From DASQPA01 sp963757335 (GTDB lineage: Bacteria; Acidobacteriota; Thermoanaerobaculia; Multivoradales; UBA5704): DNA of 64,000 nt. A program made the position numbers and the translations under genes. Each line of letters begins with the position of its first letter. Position 1 is the stretch's first letter. Shown here one piece after another: positions 33,794 through 42,208 of this stretch. The DNA is taken from positions 1,054,001 to 1,118,000 of the forward strand of contig CAVWRJ010000025.1 in the NCBI GenBank assembly GCA_963757335.1, in the 5' to 3' direction. The notes under the pieces are model-generated. The model was not told the origin of the DNA and made no database searches. It saw only the letters and a program-made list of their open reading frames with translations.

Positions 33794-34291
33794 ATGCGCC
33801 TATTCGCACGCTTCGCCCTCGCCTCTATCCTTTTCGTACTTCCGCTCGCCGCCTACGCTGGACCCCTTCACTGGACCGCGACGGGCAATTCCGCAGCGGT
33901 CGAACCGGCGACGGTCAACTCGGCGGGTTTCGCCAATGGCGGGTTCAGCTTCTTGAACGGTTCGACCGCAACCATCGTGCAGGCGTACTGGAACGTGACG
34001 AACACCACTGGCACTGAGACACCGGCCTGGACGACCCTGGAGGTGGGCTATTCCCAGCCCGCCAATAGCACGGTCGTGATGATTTTGTCGAAGGTAGATC
34101 CCTGCACAGGCCATAAGACCGAGATCTGCAGTTTTGCCGGCGTGAGCGGCGCCCAGCGAACCTGCATGACCTGCACCTTCCCCTCGAACTCGTTCGACTT
34201 CAGCACCAACCTCTACGTCATCGAGGCCTCGATCACACGGACCACCACATTTTCTAATTACCCCACTGTCTATACCCTGCGGATCTATTAG
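33794..34291 (+). CDS. secreted protein of unknown function
   Basis: A 165-residue exported protein. The ATG at 33794 has AAAGGAG eight bases upstream and opens a clean signal peptide (FALASILFVLPLAAYAG). The mature part is Thr/Asn/Ser-rich and predicted beta-rich (VQAYWNVTNTTGTETPAWTT). Four Cys cluster in two pairs (DPCTGHKTEICSF and RTCMTCTFPS), which suggests disulfides. Composition resembles a fibronectin- or pilin-like extracellular domain, but I do not recognise a family. It ends in a hairpin and is bracketed by inverted copies of a short repeat. Confidence 0.7.
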   Translation: MRLFARFALASILFVLPLAAYAGPLHWTATGNSAAVEPATVNSAGFANGGFSFLNGSTATIVQAYWNVTNTTGTETPAWTTLEVGYSQPANSTVVMILSKVDPCTGHKTEICSFAGVSGAQRTCMTCTFPSNSFDFSTNLYVIEASITRTTTFSNYPTVYTLRIY

Positions 34292-34302
34292 ATCCGAGGG
34301 AG

Positions 34303-34338
34303 ACCAGGGCGGGTGCTCTCGATGGACACCCGCCTGGT
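34303..34338 (+). terminator. hairpin after the secreted protein gene
   Basis: The arms accagggcgggtg and cacccgcctggt pair across an 11-base loop. The tail tccttat is only weakly U-rich, so termination is likely but not certain. Confidence 0.5.
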
Positions 34339-34372
34339 TCCTTATCCCCGGTGCGTTCACGACGACCGTTCC

Positions 34373-34406
34373 TACCGTCATCCTGAGCGGAGCGAAGGAT
34401 CTGGGT
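34373..34406. repeat. tcatcctgagcg...aaggatct element
   Basis: The segment ccgtcatcctgagcggagcg followed by aaggatct has short self-complementary ends (atcct/aggat). I know this sequence type as scattered through many bacterial genomes, without an agreed function. It lies in the 198-base gap before the APH-fold gene. Confidence 0.5.
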
Positions 34407-34489
34407 GGGGGGATTTGCGCCTTTCCCCCACGTCCTGCGCTTGTGAGCACACGGGATAGAATCCCATTTGGGGACTCACTGCACTACCT

Positions 34490-35539
34490 ATGACTTCCGA
34501 CTCCGCTCCGCCCTGGCTCACCGATGCTCGATCGGCCTGGTATCGAGATGTCCACGACTGGCTGACCGGACTCGCCAGCTCCGGCAAGCTTGGCGCCCTC
34601 GGATCGATCGCGACCGTCAAGGAACGTCCCTGGTCGGTGGTTCTTCGGGTCACCTTCGAGAGAGCGATCACCTATTTCAAGGCGACTGGCGCTGGCGGGA
34701 GCCACGAACCATCACTTCTCCTCCGCTTGCAGCGTGACTGGAGCCACCTGCTCCCCGAGGTGCTGGCGGTCGACGCTGCCCGGGGGTGGATCTTGCTGGC
34801 CGACGCCGGTCAACCCCTCCGCGAAGCCTTCGATCCGCCCGGGCAACTTGCCATCTTCCGGCGCGTCCTCCCGGCCTATGCGGAGCTGCAAGCCGCGACG
34901 ATGCCCTCGATCGAGACGTTCCTGCACCTCGGTCTCCCGGATCGCAGGCTGCATCGCCTGCCGGAGCTGCTGGAGGAATTGATCTCGGGCGAGGCCCTCG
35001 CCGCAAGCCGGAGCGCCGAGGCTCTAGCAGAGCTCCGAACGTCCGTGCGTTCCCTCCTTCCTGCCCTGGAGCGCTGCTGTTTCGACCTCGCGAGGTCGCC
35101 CTACTCGGCAGCGCTCGACCACGGCGACCTGCACCCGGGAAACGTGCTCGTCCACCTCGGCGACTGCCGGTTCTGTGACTGGGGCGACTCCTCTGTGACT
35201 CACCCGTTCGTCTCCCTGGGGGTGACGCTGGAGGTCGCCCTGTCTCAACTGCAGGAGGTTGATCGAGAGGAATGCACGCGGCAGCTTCGAGATGCCTACC
35301 TCGGGCCGTGGGAAGCGTATGGGGATCTTTCATCCCTGAGGGCCGACTTTCGGCGGGCCCTCTGGGTGGCGGATGTCGTTCGTGCGCTCGATTTCGCTCG
35401 GATGTTCTCCGGCGATGACGAGGAATCTCGAACTCGCTGGCAGCCGATGATCGCGATGCCTTTGGAGCGGTGGGTGCGACGGGAGGAATCCCTCCTTTCG
35501 AACCTATCGGCCTCACAAGCGCATCCTCGTCCCTTGTGA
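34490..35539 (+). CDS. APH-fold phosphotransferase
   Basis: A 349-residue kinase-like protein of the aminoglycoside phosphotransferase/choline kinase superfamily. The catalytic loop is LDHGDLHPGNVLV (catalytic Asp and Asn), followed by FCDWGDSS in place of DFG. The N-terminal lobe is diverged and includes an acidic/aromatic extension of about 30 residues and YFKATGAGGSHEPSLLLRLQ. The family phosphorylates small hydroxyl substrates; antibiotic resistance should not be assumed. It stands at the left border of the accessory region with no operon partner. Confidence 0.82.
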   Translation: MTSDSAPPWLTDARSAWYRDVHDWLTGLASSGKLGALGSIATVKERPWSVVLRVTFERAITYFKATGAGGSHEPSLLLRLQRDWSHLLPEVLAVDAARGWILLADAGQPLREAFDPPGQLAIFRRVLPAYAELQAATMPSIETFLHLGLPDRRLHRLPELLEELISGEALAASRSAEALAELRTSVRSLLPALERCCFDLARSPYSAALDHGDLHPGNVLVHLGDCRFCDWGDSSVTHPFVSLGVTLEVALSQLQEVDREECTRQLRDAYLGPWEAYGDLSSLRADFRRALWVADVVRALDFARMFSGDDEESRTRWQPMIAMPLERWVRREESLLSNLSASQAHPRPL

Positions 35540-35645
35540 CAACCTTTCGACAAGGGTAGCCTATCCCGTTTAGGGTTTCCGTCACTTTGAGGTTGTTTTG
35601 GTTATTCTGCCCTATCGCAGGTTGTAAACCTACTAGCGGCCGGCC

Positions 35646-36130
35646 ATGAGCACGGCCTCGTTCTCCGATCTCCTGAACCGTTAGGTCTTCAACTACCCCA
35701 ACACACCGCTCACGAACATTAGGGTGAGCACTCAGGGGAACCAGATGTGCCAGCAGGCCCTCCTCCACAAGAAGTTCCCCACCGAGATGATCGGCACGCT
35801 CGAGCGGCCGGAGCAGTGCCTGCCATCGCACTGTCGTGGCGTAGAAGCGGACGCTTCCCCGTCGTCCTGGAGAACGGGGAGGAGATCGAGGTTACAGGCA
35901 TGGTCTCGCCTCCCTTCGGGATCTTCCATGGTCATTCCGGCGGGCCGGTTGACGTGGGAGTCAAGCCGTACACCCTAGTGTACGTTCCCGAGCGGCGAAT
36001 CTTGGCGACGTTCCGCCATATGTATAAGGCCCGAGCGCTCGCTTCAGAGTTGGCTCCTACCCTCGTGTGGGGGTTGCCGCCTCCGGACCCTGGCGGGATC
36101 TTGGAGCGCTACCGCGGGGAAGCGATGTAG
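35646..36130 (+). pseudogene. degenerate gene of unknown function (internal stop and frameshift)
   Basis: From the ATG at 35646 a frame reads MSTASFSDLLNR, meets TAG, continues VFNYPNTPLTNIRVSTQGNQ and ERPEQCLPSHCRG, and then must shift near 35840 to SGRFPVVLENGEEIEVTGMV and PDPGGILERYRGEAM, ending at 36130. Coding character on both sides of the faults suggests a broken gene. Its last ~33 codons recur at 38668-38772 with differences that are partly synonymous (CTC/CTA, CGC/CGT, GAA/GAG), which supports this frame. I do not recognise the family. Confidence 0.5.
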
Positions 36131-36345
36131 AAGCACGGGGCCGGTTCCGAGAGGGGCCGGCCCCTCTCGTCGGCAGCTCAGCGCTGAACTCTGGCTGGCA
36201 GCGCTGCCCTGCTCGCAGCCAGCGGCAGGCTGAGCGCTGCCAGCGATGGGCTCAGAAACTGAACCAGCCGGCCCTCGGCTCAGCGCTGCAAGATCGTGAT
36301 GAGGCTCGGCGGTCGCTGTCGGGGAGCCCCGCGCTAGCGCTAGCC
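36112..36345. repeat. structured dispersed repeat, copy 1 (partial)
   Basis: It starts in the end of the preceding pseudogene (ccgcggggaagcgatgtag) and runs through a near-perfect palindrome (cgagaggggcc/ggcccctctcg) and a second long hairpin (gctggcagcg...cgctgccagc). The first ~200 bases match copies at 38255 and 38757. Confidence 0.75.
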
Positions 36346-36378
36346 GGCCAAAAAATGTGCTGCAAACTCGCATATTAC

Positions 36379-36723
36379 TTATTCGTCAACATCATCATCG
36401 GTCGGTTGCGTACGCGTACCTCTCTTTGCCGAGACGGTTCTGTTCTGCGTGACGCGGGAGGTGCCAAAGATGTATCCAACAATGGTGCCGAGCAAACCCA
36501 TGACAGCCTGAGCGTCAACCTTCAGTATCAACGTTATGAGAAGCACCACTGGTAAGATGAAGGTTAGTCCCATGATCTGCAGGACATAGGGCGCCAAGGG
36601 ACTGTCATGTTTGAGCGTTCTGATCGCTGTGACGCCAGCGGTGATCAGGAGAAACGAAATGACTGAGGTGACGTAGAAGGGGCTTGAGAATAAGCTGCCT
36701 GAGGTAGCTGCCATCTGTGTCAT
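36379..36723 (-). CDS. small membrane protein of unknown function
   Basis: A 114-residue protein with three likely membrane segments (YVTSVISFLLITAGVTAI, YVLQIMGLTFILPVVLLITL, and GLLGTIVGYIFGT) and a charged C-terminal tail (NRTVSAKRGTRTQPTDDDVD). GGAGG lies shortly before the ATG. The layout recalls small holin-like or accessory membrane proteins of mobile elements, but I do not recognise a family. Its base composition is clearly lower in GC than the core genes. Confidence 0.65.
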   Translation of the reverse strand: MTQMAATSGSLFSSPFYVTSVISFLLITAGVTAIRTLKHDSPLAPYVLQIMGLTFILPVVLLITLILKVDAQAVMGLLGTIVGYIFGTSRVTQNRTVSAKRGTRTQPTDDDVDE

Positions 36724-37166
36724 GAGGCACCTCCAAGTGAGACTGCGTGGGATACGGGCGCAAGCATTCGCGAGGCAAGCGTGGCATCGCGGTACCAGAC
36801 GGTCGAGTGCTCTTCGGCCGTCCTGAGACTTAATGAAGCGTAGCCGAGGCCGCCAAGCCTAGTAAGTGTTGACGACTACGCTCATGGCTCTGCTGTCTGC
36901 CTTAGTGTCACCAACAGGAAACGTCTGTCCCTGTGGCTTGCATAGAGCTATCTTCTTGTGCACGCTTGACTTGCTGGCACTCTAACCTAGTTCAGGATCA
37001 GCGTCAACATTGGAGAGAATGGCGTTCGAAACAGGGCGGCGAGGTGGGCGAAGCCCGCCGGAGGGCCGCACGTTGTGGTGAGCTTTCGAGGAAGTGCAGG
37101 GAGGTCAGCTCCGCCAGAAGCTGGCGATCCAGAGTAATTTTGGCGGTGACGTCCCAGACCTCTAGC
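36724..37166. other. no gene recognised
   Basis: This 443-base AT-richer stretch separates two minus-strand genes. Open frames here are short and lack coding character. I see no repeat or RNA. Confidence 0.5.
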
Positions 37167-37727
37167 TCATTTCTTGTCCCTTCCTTTCTCAGAGTCATCG
37201 TCGCAAAAGAGGAGGTCGCGTCGATCAAACACGTTAAGAGCAGGATCAGGCCCGCTCTGTGGATTGATGGTAATAGTTGTGAACTTACCGCTTACGTGGA
37301 GCTCAATGGTGGCGCCGGGAGGAATGGCGGGGCTGATGAGGAATAGACTGGTTTGTTCCGATCCTTTCTGCCTCACCAATCCAAAACCGGTAATCCCAAC
37401 CTCGAGACCGTCGCTTCGTCGCGGCTGGTGGGCCACAGATACGATCACATCCTTCATAGGGCGCTTGCCGATATTGACCAAAGTCAAAGTCACACCGATT
37501 GAATCTTCGATGAATGTTCCCCACTCTTCATCGTGTGAATTGCACCCGAGTAATGCGTCCGTACGGACAAGCTGAAGGACTCCGCGTTCCTTCTCCTCTC
37601 TAGTCTCCTTCTCAGCTGGATCAAACCACTTATAGGTTGCGTACGGAGCAAGGGTAGCTGCCGCCAGCGAAACAACGAGCGAAATAGTACTCAAGGCGAC
37701 GGTCATCTTTTCGAAACGCGTCATCAC
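37167..37727 (-). CDS. membrane-anchored protein of unknown function
   Basis: A 186-residue protein with one N-terminal membrane anchor (MTVALSTISLVVSLAAATLA), a short charged linker (DPAEKETREEKERGVLQ), and a beta-rich domain facing the other side (GVTLTLVNIGKRPMKDVIVS and IPPGATIELHVSGKFTTITI). It resembles the 'single anchor plus Ig-like domain' hypotheticals often found in islands. It lies in the accessory region next to coupling-protein debris and may be island cargo. Confidence 0.65.
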   Translation of the reverse strand: MMTRFEKMTVALSTISLVVSLAAATLAPYATYKWFDPAEKETREEKERGVLQLVRTDALLGCNSHDEEWGTFIEDSIGVTLTLVNIGKRPMKDVIVSVAHQPRRSDGLEVGITGFGLVRQKGSEQTSLFLISPAIPPGATIELHVSGKFTTITINPQSGPDPALNVFDRRDLLFCDDDSEKGRDKK

Positions 37728-37769
37728 GGCATCTCCGGTTGGTCAGCTTATTCTTCTCCTTCATCTTCT

Positions 37770-38269
37770 TCAGGTCCGCAAGAGGATCTCTGAGACCGAC
37801 TTGCTCTTCCTCGCCGCCGCCTCGCCGGTCGCCGGTCGATACTTGACCTTCACCTTGTGCCCGCTCACGGTCATTTCCTCGACGGGCTCGGGCGGTACGT
37901 CGAGGAAGGTGAAGAACTCCTCCGGGCTCATGAAGTGCAGGCGCTCCCGGTCCTTCTCGCCCACTCTGGCCTCTACTGCCCTTCTGACCTTCGCGAGTGT
38001 ACCTCGATTGAGCGCGAGAAGGACCACTTCATCGAAGCCCTCGGCGAGGCACTTCTCTACGTTCCCAACCTCGTGCTCGACAGAGGTAGTCACGAAGATC
38101 TCGCAGGCCAGCGAGTGCACTTCTCGTCGGAGCGCCACGTCCGCCCGGCCGCCCCCGGAAGCGCCTCCTCAATAGTCGCGCGGTAGCCTTTGGCTTCACC
38201 CCAGCGCTTCACGAGTTCCTGGAGGTACTGGTGCTCCGGCCCGCCGCGCGGGGAAGCGATGTAGAAGCA
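37770..38269 (-). pseudogene. C-terminal remnant of a conjugative coupling-type protein
   Basis: The clean frame 37770-38138 reads ACEIFVTTSVEHEVGNVEKC, LHFMSPEEFFTFLDV and SGHKVKVKYRPATGEAA. Upstream, after an apparent one-base shift near 38140, it continues back as GGPEHQYLQELVKRWGEAKG and YRATIEEALPGAAG. From memory this arrangement resembles the tail attached to some TraG/VirD4-like coupling proteins on mobile elements; I am not certain. The ATPase domain is absent and the 5' side runs into a structured repeat, so this is a truncated, frameshifted leftover. Confidence 0.5.
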
Positions 38270-38756
38270 CGGGGCCGGTTCCGAGAGGGGCCGGCCCCTC
38301 TTCGTCGGCCGCTCAGCGCTAAACTCTGGCTGGCAGCGGTGCCCTGCTCGCAGCCAGCGGCAGGCTGTGTGCTGCCAGCCAGAGGCTCAGAAGCTGAAGA
38401 AACCAGCCCAGCGTCCGGCTCAGCGCTGCCACTACCGCTCCAGCCAAGATTAAGCCAGCGGCGATCAGCTGATGAACGACTGCGGCTCTCTCTACGGGTC
38501 CCCGCCGGTCTTCGAGGTAGCAGGCGACGAGGTCCGCCCAGGCCTTTTCCCCTCAAAGAGGTCTCGCTCCAGCGCAGCCGGTCGGCGGCCTCCGTAGCGG
38601 TCGAGCCTGAGGGACCCGGCCGTTGCGAGCTCCTCCGATGCTGCTAGCTGCCAGGGCTCGGCCTGGCGTACGGCCCGGGCGCTCGCTTCAGAGTTGGCTC
38701 CTTCCCTAGTGCGGGTGCCGCCCCCTCCGGACCCTGGCGGGATCTTGGAGCGTTAC
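38255..38756. repeat. structured repeat, copy 2 (~500 bp)
   Basis: It begins cgcggggaagcgatgtagaa and contains the same palindromic and hairpin segments as copy 1. It then continues with ~270 bases (from about ctgatgaacgactgcggctc) shared only with copy 3, which follows head-to-tail. No convincing coding frame is seen. Confidence 0.75.
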
Positions 38757-39180
38757 CGCGGGGAGGCGAGGTAGAAGCACGGGGCCGGTTCCGGGAGGGG
38801 CCGGCCCCTGTCGTCGGCAGTTCAGCGCTGAACTCTGAGCTGGCAGCGGTGCCCTGCTCGCAGACAGCGGCAGGCTGAGCGCTGCCAGTCATGGGCTCAG
38901 AAGCTGAAGAAACCAGCCCAGCGGTCGGCTCAACTCTGCCGCTACCGCCCCAGCCAAGATGCAGCCAGCGGAGTTCAGCTGATGAGCGACTGCGGCTCTC
39001 CCAACGGGTCCCCGCCGGTCTTCGAGGTAGCAGGCGACGAGACTCGGCCCGGGCCTTCCCGTCAAGGGTCTCGCTCCAGCGCAGCCGGCTGCCTCGTAGC
39101 CGTCGAGCCTGAGAGACCCTAGCCCGGTTGAGCATCCTCCGATGCTTCGAGCTGCCAGGGCTGGGCCTGGTGGCGGATGG
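38757..39180. repeat. structured repeat, copy 3
   Basis: A direct tandem copy of 38255-38756 at a spacing of about 502 bases, diverged by scattered substitutions and small deletions. It is preceded at 38668-38772 by a copy of the C-terminal codons of the 35646 pseudogene. Confidence 0.75.
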
Positions 39181-39199
39181 AAATGGACTTCTCCAGCCG

Positions 39200-39461
39200 A
39201 GTGATCGGGTGGCGCTCCAGGACTCCCCGCAGGCGTCGCCCTCTCCGATCGTCTTGATCTTGTCGGGTCTCCCGAGGATCACCTTGGCGCCTCGCCTGCC
39301 GGGAGACTCGTCCGAGCTGGTGGGGGTCGGATCATCTCGGCCTCGTCGAGGACGAGGACGGTGCGGCAGTCGAGAGGGTCGGCGATCGTTAGCGCGGCGG
39401 TGGTCTTTCCGGCCTGGTCGACGACCGCGCCAGGTCGGCCTCGATGGTAAGGCCTGGACAA
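39200..39461 (-). pseudogene. fragment of a P-loop ATPase
   Basis: The minus-strand frame ending at 39279 has a partial Walker A (QAGKTTAALTIA) and a Walker B-like VLVLDEAEMIRP. A second frame continues ILGRPDKIKTIGEGDACGES. The two pieces look like one ATPase gene reduced to about 90 codons, consistent with mobile-element debris. Confidence 0.4.
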
Positions 39462-39706
39462 TGGCGGCCCGCGTCGAAAGGATTTGAGATCAATTTTCTT
39501 TCTCAGTCCATCTCACCCAATATCAGATAATCTCTTTCTGTCTCATGGCGTATCAATTAATCTCATGTTGTCTCGCCGCAAAAAAAGGATTGATTGGCCC
39601 TCCGGCTTCGCCTACGCTGAAGGGGCAGGAGCGAGTCAGTGGGATGTAGACATTCGTCCTCATTCCGCCTTTCTCGCCTCCGGCTCGAAAGGAGAAAACT
39701 GCAACA

Positions 39707-40183
39707 ATGAATCGTCGAATACACATGCACATTCGACTCTCCGCGGACGAACATGCGCGGCTCAGGGCTGCTGCTGCCGCCACCAACATCTCCTCTCTGC
39801 TTCGGGAGCGTGCTCTCGCATCTCTCACCCCAGGCTATGAGGTGGCGCCCCTTGCCTCGGCTCCCTCCGGCGGCCCTCTCACAAGAATTATTTCCTGGCG
39901 CCTTACCGCGGCCGAGGGCGAGCGATTGGCAGAGCAGGCCCGGGATTGCGGTCTCACAGTTGCCGCCTACGCTCGGTGTGTCCTCCGCGGGCGCAAGCCG
40001 AGCCCTCGCCGACCCGAGGCACGATCCGCTGTTGTCGCCCTTTCCCGGGTGGGCAATAACCTCAACCAGCTTGTCCGACTGCCTCTCCCGCGAGACCTGG
40101 CGCTCGCAGTCGAGACGCTTTTCAGCGAGGTCCGCCAGGTGCGGGACGAGATTCTGGCCGCCCTAGAACTAGAAGATCCATGA
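39707..40183 (+). CDS. mobC: MobC-like plasmid mobilization (relaxosome) protein
   Basis: A 158-residue basic protein. The N-terminal ~60 residues form a ribbon-helix-helix-like DNA-binding part (HIRLSADEHARLRAAAAATN). The C terminus carries the MobC/Bacteroides-BmgA type motif VALSRVGNNLNQLVRLPLPR followed by a helix (LFSEVRQVRDEILAALE). MobC proteins bind the transfer origin and help the relaxase nick. AGGAG lies ~12 bases before the ATG. The next frame overlaps the stop by four bases, exactly where a relaxase gene would start. Confidence 0.8.
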   Translation: MNRRIHMHIRLSADEHARLRAAAAATNISSLLRERALASLTPGYEVAPLASAPSGGPLTRIISWRLTAAEGERLAEQARDCGLTVAAYARCVLRGRKPSPRRPEARSAVVALSRVGNNLNQLVRLPLPRDLALAVETLFSEVRQVRDEILAALELEDP

Positions 40184-40305
40184 TTGCTTTCCAGGGCCGC
40201 GGAGCACCGGGGCCACGCGGTGAAGCTGTCGCCGACGACACCATCCCGGTAAGCGCTCACCCCACGGAGCAGTCCGCGCTTCCGCCGCCGACTTTCAACG
40301 CTTAA
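40180..40305 (+). pseudogene. truncated start of a MobA-type relaxase (probable)
   Basis: A 41-residue frame whose ATG overlaps the mobC stop (ATGA). It begins MIAFQGRGAPGPRGEAV, similar to the MIAKxxxGRxxRG start of MOBP-type relaxases, then loses similarity and ends at 40305. The HUH histidines are absent. The evidence is position plus about ten residues, so this is tentative. Confidence 0.35.
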
Positions 40306-40868
40306 GGCGTTACCGAATCCTCGGCACGGTAGGGAATGCGAGCGAGCTCTACAACGTGGATCGGGCTTGGCCCTCTAATTTCGATTTCTAGCTCGTTCTT
40401 CGGGTTCAGAGGGTATTTAGCCCGAAGAGGGAGTTCAAAAAAACGTGCTGTGTCGTTCGGAAACGGCCAGGGTATCCACGGAAGCCCGAGTTCGAAGCCG
40501 ACACCCACTAGGCGGAACCTTATTTCCCTGATAGCAGCGTCCACGGAAACCCGCAGCCAAGAGGGAGGAATGCCGTGAAGGGGACGCAGACGAAGAACGC
40601 GAACGTGCTCGGTATCCTCTTGGTAGGCACGATTCTCTAGAACGTCAAACCCTTGCAGAGTAAGCGGTTCCGGCCTCTCGGAAACTGTGGCCCATGGCTG
40701 CAACTGACGCATCTGGACTACCGCCCAGATCGCTGTTATGAGGAAAACTACAGTTAGGAAGATGAATAGCTTTCGCTGCTCGGGGTAAAGGCCGGCCAAA
40801 ATGCCGGCTACCCCTGTAAGGCAGGTCAAGGCAATGCTCGCCAAGTTGAGAAAGGTGCCGCGGTCCAC
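40302..40868 (-). CDS. membrane-anchored protein of unknown function
   Basis: A 188-residue protein with two N-terminal membrane helices (LNLASIALTCLTGVAGILAG and FIFLTVVFLITAIWAVVQM) and a ~120-residue soluble domain (RVSVDAAIREIRFRLVGVGF, ELEIEIRGPSPIHVVELARI) that looks beta-rich. The composition is lower in GC than core genes. It lies in the accessory region, tail-to-tail with the relaxase remnant. I do not recognise a family. Confidence 0.65.
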   Translation of the reverse strand: MDRGTFLNLASIALTCLTGVAGILAGLYPEQRKLFIFLTVVFLITAIWAVVQMRQLQPWATVSERPEPLTLQGFDVLENRAYQEDTEHVRVLRLRPLHGIPPSWLRVSVDAAIREIRFRLVGVGFELGLPWIPWPFPNDTARFFELPLRAKYPLNPKNELEIEIRGPSPIHVVELARIPYRAEDSVTP

Positions 40869-41011
40869 GTGGGAACACTACCACCTCGGTGGACCAGCGA
40901 CCTCCCCCCTACTTACGCCCTTGTATCCCTCTCTCGGGACCGAGAGGGATTTTTCGAGGACCGGGAGTAAGATAGAATCTCTCGCGCAAGCTCAGTTGGA
41001 GGAATCCGCCC

Positions 41012-41824
41012 ATGCGTACGAAATTAGGGAAGCTGTTGTTATTGGCTCCCTTAGTTGCTGTACTTACGCTTAGTAGCGCCCGAGCTGACAACCTCGCCAC
41101 CTGTCTGGCCGGCAAGTACCGGCAGCTCTGTAGGCATGAGCTGCTGACTCCGGAGCAGCGAGAGCGGGTCAGGACTGCTGAGGCACAAGCCAATCTTTCC
41201 ACCTGCCTAGCCGGTAGGTACCGGCAGCTATGCAGGCATGAACTGCTGACTCCGGAGCAGCTAGAGCAGGTCAGGACTGCTGAGGAACAAGCCAACCTTT
41301 CCACCTGCCTGGCCGGCAGGTACCGGCAGCTCTGTAGGCATGAACTGCTGACTCCGGAGCAGCTAGAGCAGGTCAGGACTGCTGAGGCACAAGCCAACCT
41401 TTCCACCTGCCTGGCCGGCAGGTACCGACAGCTCTGTAGGCATGAACTGCTGACTCCGGAGCAGCTAGAACAGGTCAGGACTGCTGAGGCACAAGCCAAT
41501 CTTTCCACCTGCCTGGCCGGTAGCTACCGGCAGCTCTGTAGGCATGAACTGCTGACTCCGGAGCAGCTAGAGCGAGTCAAGACTGCTGAGGAACTTGGTA
41601 AGGCGTCCCGTCCGCAAGGCTCAGACCTCGCAAGTAGACAAGGCGCCAGCAGTCGCAACACTTATATCAATTCCAACGGAGATAGAGTGCGCTCACCTAC
41701 TTGGACCGATGATAACCGGCCTCCAGCTGGCGCGTCAGCCCAATGCCGTGACGGATCATATAGCTTCAGCCGGTCGCGACGCGGGACGTGCTCCCATCAC
41801 GGCGGGGTTGAGCGCTGGCTGTGA
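41012..41824 (+). CDS. secreted Cys-repeat protein with C-terminal DUF3761
   Basis: A 270-residue exported protein. The signal peptide (LLLLAPLVAVLTLSSARA) is followed by five near-identical 34-residue repeats (consensus CLAGRYRQLCRHELLTPEQ plus a charged helix), encoded by 102-base units at 41090, 41192, 41294, 41396 and 41498. Each unit has two Cys nine residues apart. The last ~60 residues match DUF3761 as I know it (SNGDRVRSP, then QCRDGSYSFSRSRRGTCSHH). GGAGG lies about ten bases before the ATG. The units are much more alike at the DNA level than selection on protein requires, so they expanded recently. Function unknown; a cell-surface or envelope role is likely. Confidence 0.85.
   Translation: MRTKLGKLLLLAPLVAVLTLSSARADNLATCLAGKYRQLCRHELLTPEQRERVRTAEAQANLSTCLAGRYRQLCRHELLTPEQLEQVRTAEEQANLSTCLAGRYRQLCRHELLTPEQLEQVRTAEAQANLSTCLAGRYRQLCRHELLTPEQLEQVRTAEAQANLSTCLAGSYRQLCRHELLTPEQLERVKTAEELGKASRPQGSDLASRQGASSRNTYINSNGDRVRSPTWTDDNRPPAGASAQCRDGSYSFSRSRRGTCSHHGGVERWL
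41090..41599 (+). repeat. five 102-bp tandem coding repeats
   Basis: Units begin at 41090, 41192, 41294, 41396 and 41498 with aacct/aatct and end in caagcc or equivalent. Most differences are single bases. They stay in frame within the DUF3761 protein gene. Confidence 0.9.
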
Positions 41825-41905
41825 TTCCGGAGGCACCCACTAAAGTGCAAATTGAACCCCTGAATTCGACTTTGAAACCGGGATGTCCGCGAGGAGCCTA
41901 CCGAC

Positions 41906-42169
41906 ATGCGAATATCGTCTTTGGTAGTGGGTGCTATTTTGGTCACACTTGGCTTAATGTGTGTCCTAGGTGCTCTGGTTAAGAAAAATGAAGAAGGTGA
42001 TTCGTATAGGCCTTGGTTAGCTGTACCATCTAACCACTACAAGTCGCGAGCGGTTGCGGGTGATATAATTGCCCTTATTCCGGGGGACTTTTTACCACTA
42101 TGCGGAGCATGGCTCGGTTATCGGACAGCACGTGATACAGGGAGGTGTATTGGTTCTCTTGGAACATGA
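41906..42169 (+). CDS. small membrane protein, possibly truncated by the IS
   Basis: An 87-residue protein starting MRISSLVVGAILVTLGLMCV, with GAGGAG upstream. It has one clear N-terminal membrane segment and a second hydrophobic region (GDIIALIPGDFLPLCGAWLG). The C-terminal residues (ARDTGRCIGSLGT) end 39 bases before the transposase start, so the real protein may have been cut by the insertion. Family not recognised. Confidence 0.5.
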   Translation: MRISSLVVGAILVTLGLMCVLGALVKKNEEGDSYRPWLAVPSNHYKSRAVAGDIIALIPGDFLPLCGAWLGYRTARDTGRCIGSLGT

Positions 42170-42208
42170 CGTCCCTACCGCCATGTTACGTATGGCAAGG
42201 AGGTTTTC

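Noticed and set aside
34490..35539. Aminoglycoside resistance gene
   Set aside because: Only the APH fold motifs are visible; the family acts on many substrates and nothing ties this protein to an antibiotic.
41090..41599. Regular repeats that could suggest a CRISPR array
   Set aside because: Units are contiguous, 102 bp, in frame and without variable spacers, so they are coding tandem repeats.
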